From contig JAQGEQ010000237.1 in assembly GCA_034620365.1 (NCBI GenBank), positions 82,001 through 146,000 of the forward strand: 64,000 bases of DNA. The letters run 5' to 3'. This document shows positions 63,686 through 64,000 of the stretch, piece after piece. The notes under the pieces were generated by a model. The model had not been told where the DNA came from. It saw nothing but the letters and a program-made list of their open reading frames with translations, and ran no database searches. Source of the stretch: Pegea sp. RAD2-039. Taxonomy: Eukaryota > Chordata > Thaliacea > Salpida > Salpidae. Position numbers and translations under genes: made by a program. Positions within the stretch are counted from its first letter, which is position 1. Each line of letters starts with the position of its first letter.

Positions 63686-64000
63686 ATGAATATTAATTTA
63701 ATTTTTTTATAGCTTTCATTTTAAGTGGTAGTAAAGGAGACAACTGTTATCCTTTAACTGGTTGTGATTGTTCAATTACTTATGTTTCATGTTATAACAA
63801 TAAGTTTAGAAAAATCCATTAATTCGACAAAGATTAGAGATTTCTTCGCTAGTTTTGTCAAACAATAACATCACTGTAATCAACATTGATTTGAAATATA
63901 TTAATTTAGAATTACTACAAATAATCCCGAATTGTTATTTTTGAAAATTAACTAAATTGATACCAGATTACAACAAGATTGAATCAATACAACAAGTTGG
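63686..64000 (+). pseudogene. Decayed leader LRR, unit 4 (runs off the window)
   Basis: ATG followed by MNINLIFL and a TAG caused by extra T residues; downstream, the signal peptide, cysteine cap and first LRR are still readable in other frames, with another one-base loss near 63810 ('aaatccattaattcg'). An intact LRR gene would be expected about 0.2 kb past the window end by analogy with units 1-3. Confidence 0.65.

Noticed and set aside
1..64000. CRISPR array, operons or bacterial signals
   Set aside because: No regularly spaced repeats, no ribosome-binding sites, and clear eukaryotic introns, TATA boxes and poly(A) signals.

Overview
The window looks like nuclear DNA from an animal with a very AT-rich, fairly compact genome. 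The grounds are GT-AG introns of roughly 50 bp to over 1 kb, eukaryotic tRNA genes (one with an intron), TATA boxes, AATAAA poly(A) signals, and Jockey/CR1-type non-LTR retrotransposons. I cannot name the species. A rotifer-like compact invertebrate would fit, but this is a guess.

Most of the window is a degenerate, repeatedly duplicated array of two kinds of cell-surface gene. (1) Single-exon leucine-rich-repeat (LRR) proteins with a signal peptide and a C-terminal membrane anchor: complete copies at 10623, 25170, 37921 and 50395, with many fragments. (2) A small multi-exon family I call '4C-CC-TM', which I do not recognise. Its plan is signal peptide, acidic linker, four-cysteine module (C-x16-C-x2-C-x8/10-C), short helical or coiled-coil exons, a transmembrane exon and a short tail. 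It is seen at 3715 (type A), 18188 and 27661 (type B, minus strand), and 43186 and 57819 (type C), with orphan 3' exons at 34655, 46424 and 47337. The ORFs hide this family because its exons are short; I assembled it from splice sites and reading-frame continuity.

Layout. 1-8 kb: end of one array unit with 4C gene A. 8.6-11.7 kb: minus-strand LRR fragments, a conserved TATA promoter, a decayed leader LRR, and an intact LRR gene with a long acidic tyrosine-bearing tail. 12-13.1 kb: a LINE copy with an inverted 5' part. 13.5-14.4 kb: a tRNA cluster (Leu-CAA, an Asp pseudogene, Ser-TGA, Asp-GTC). 15.8-34 kb: two copies of an 'LRR(+) / 4C-B(-)' block; in the first the LRR is reduced to its 3' end and the 4C gene has a nonsense codon, in the second both are intact. 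34.6-35.25 kb: 3' end of an orphan 4C gene. 35.4-47.9 kb and 47.9-61.3 kb: two tandem ~12.5-13.4 kb units, each holding LRR fragment(-), promoter and leader relic(+), LRR gene(+) and 4C-C gene(+). The second also carries a 2.1 kb LINE with its empty site preserved in the first. 61.3 kb to the end: start of a further unit.

The LRR and 4C genes have expanded together. The LRR genes look mosaic: alternative N-terminal and C-terminal modules around a shared, nearly invariant centre. Some LRRs have a signalling-type tail and others almost none. The type C 4C genes carry an in-intron stop plus poly(A) signal just upstream of the TM exon, which would allow secreted and membrane forms. Together this resembles an invertebrate immune or self/non-self recognition cluster. 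That reading is inference; the gene structures are seen in the sequence.
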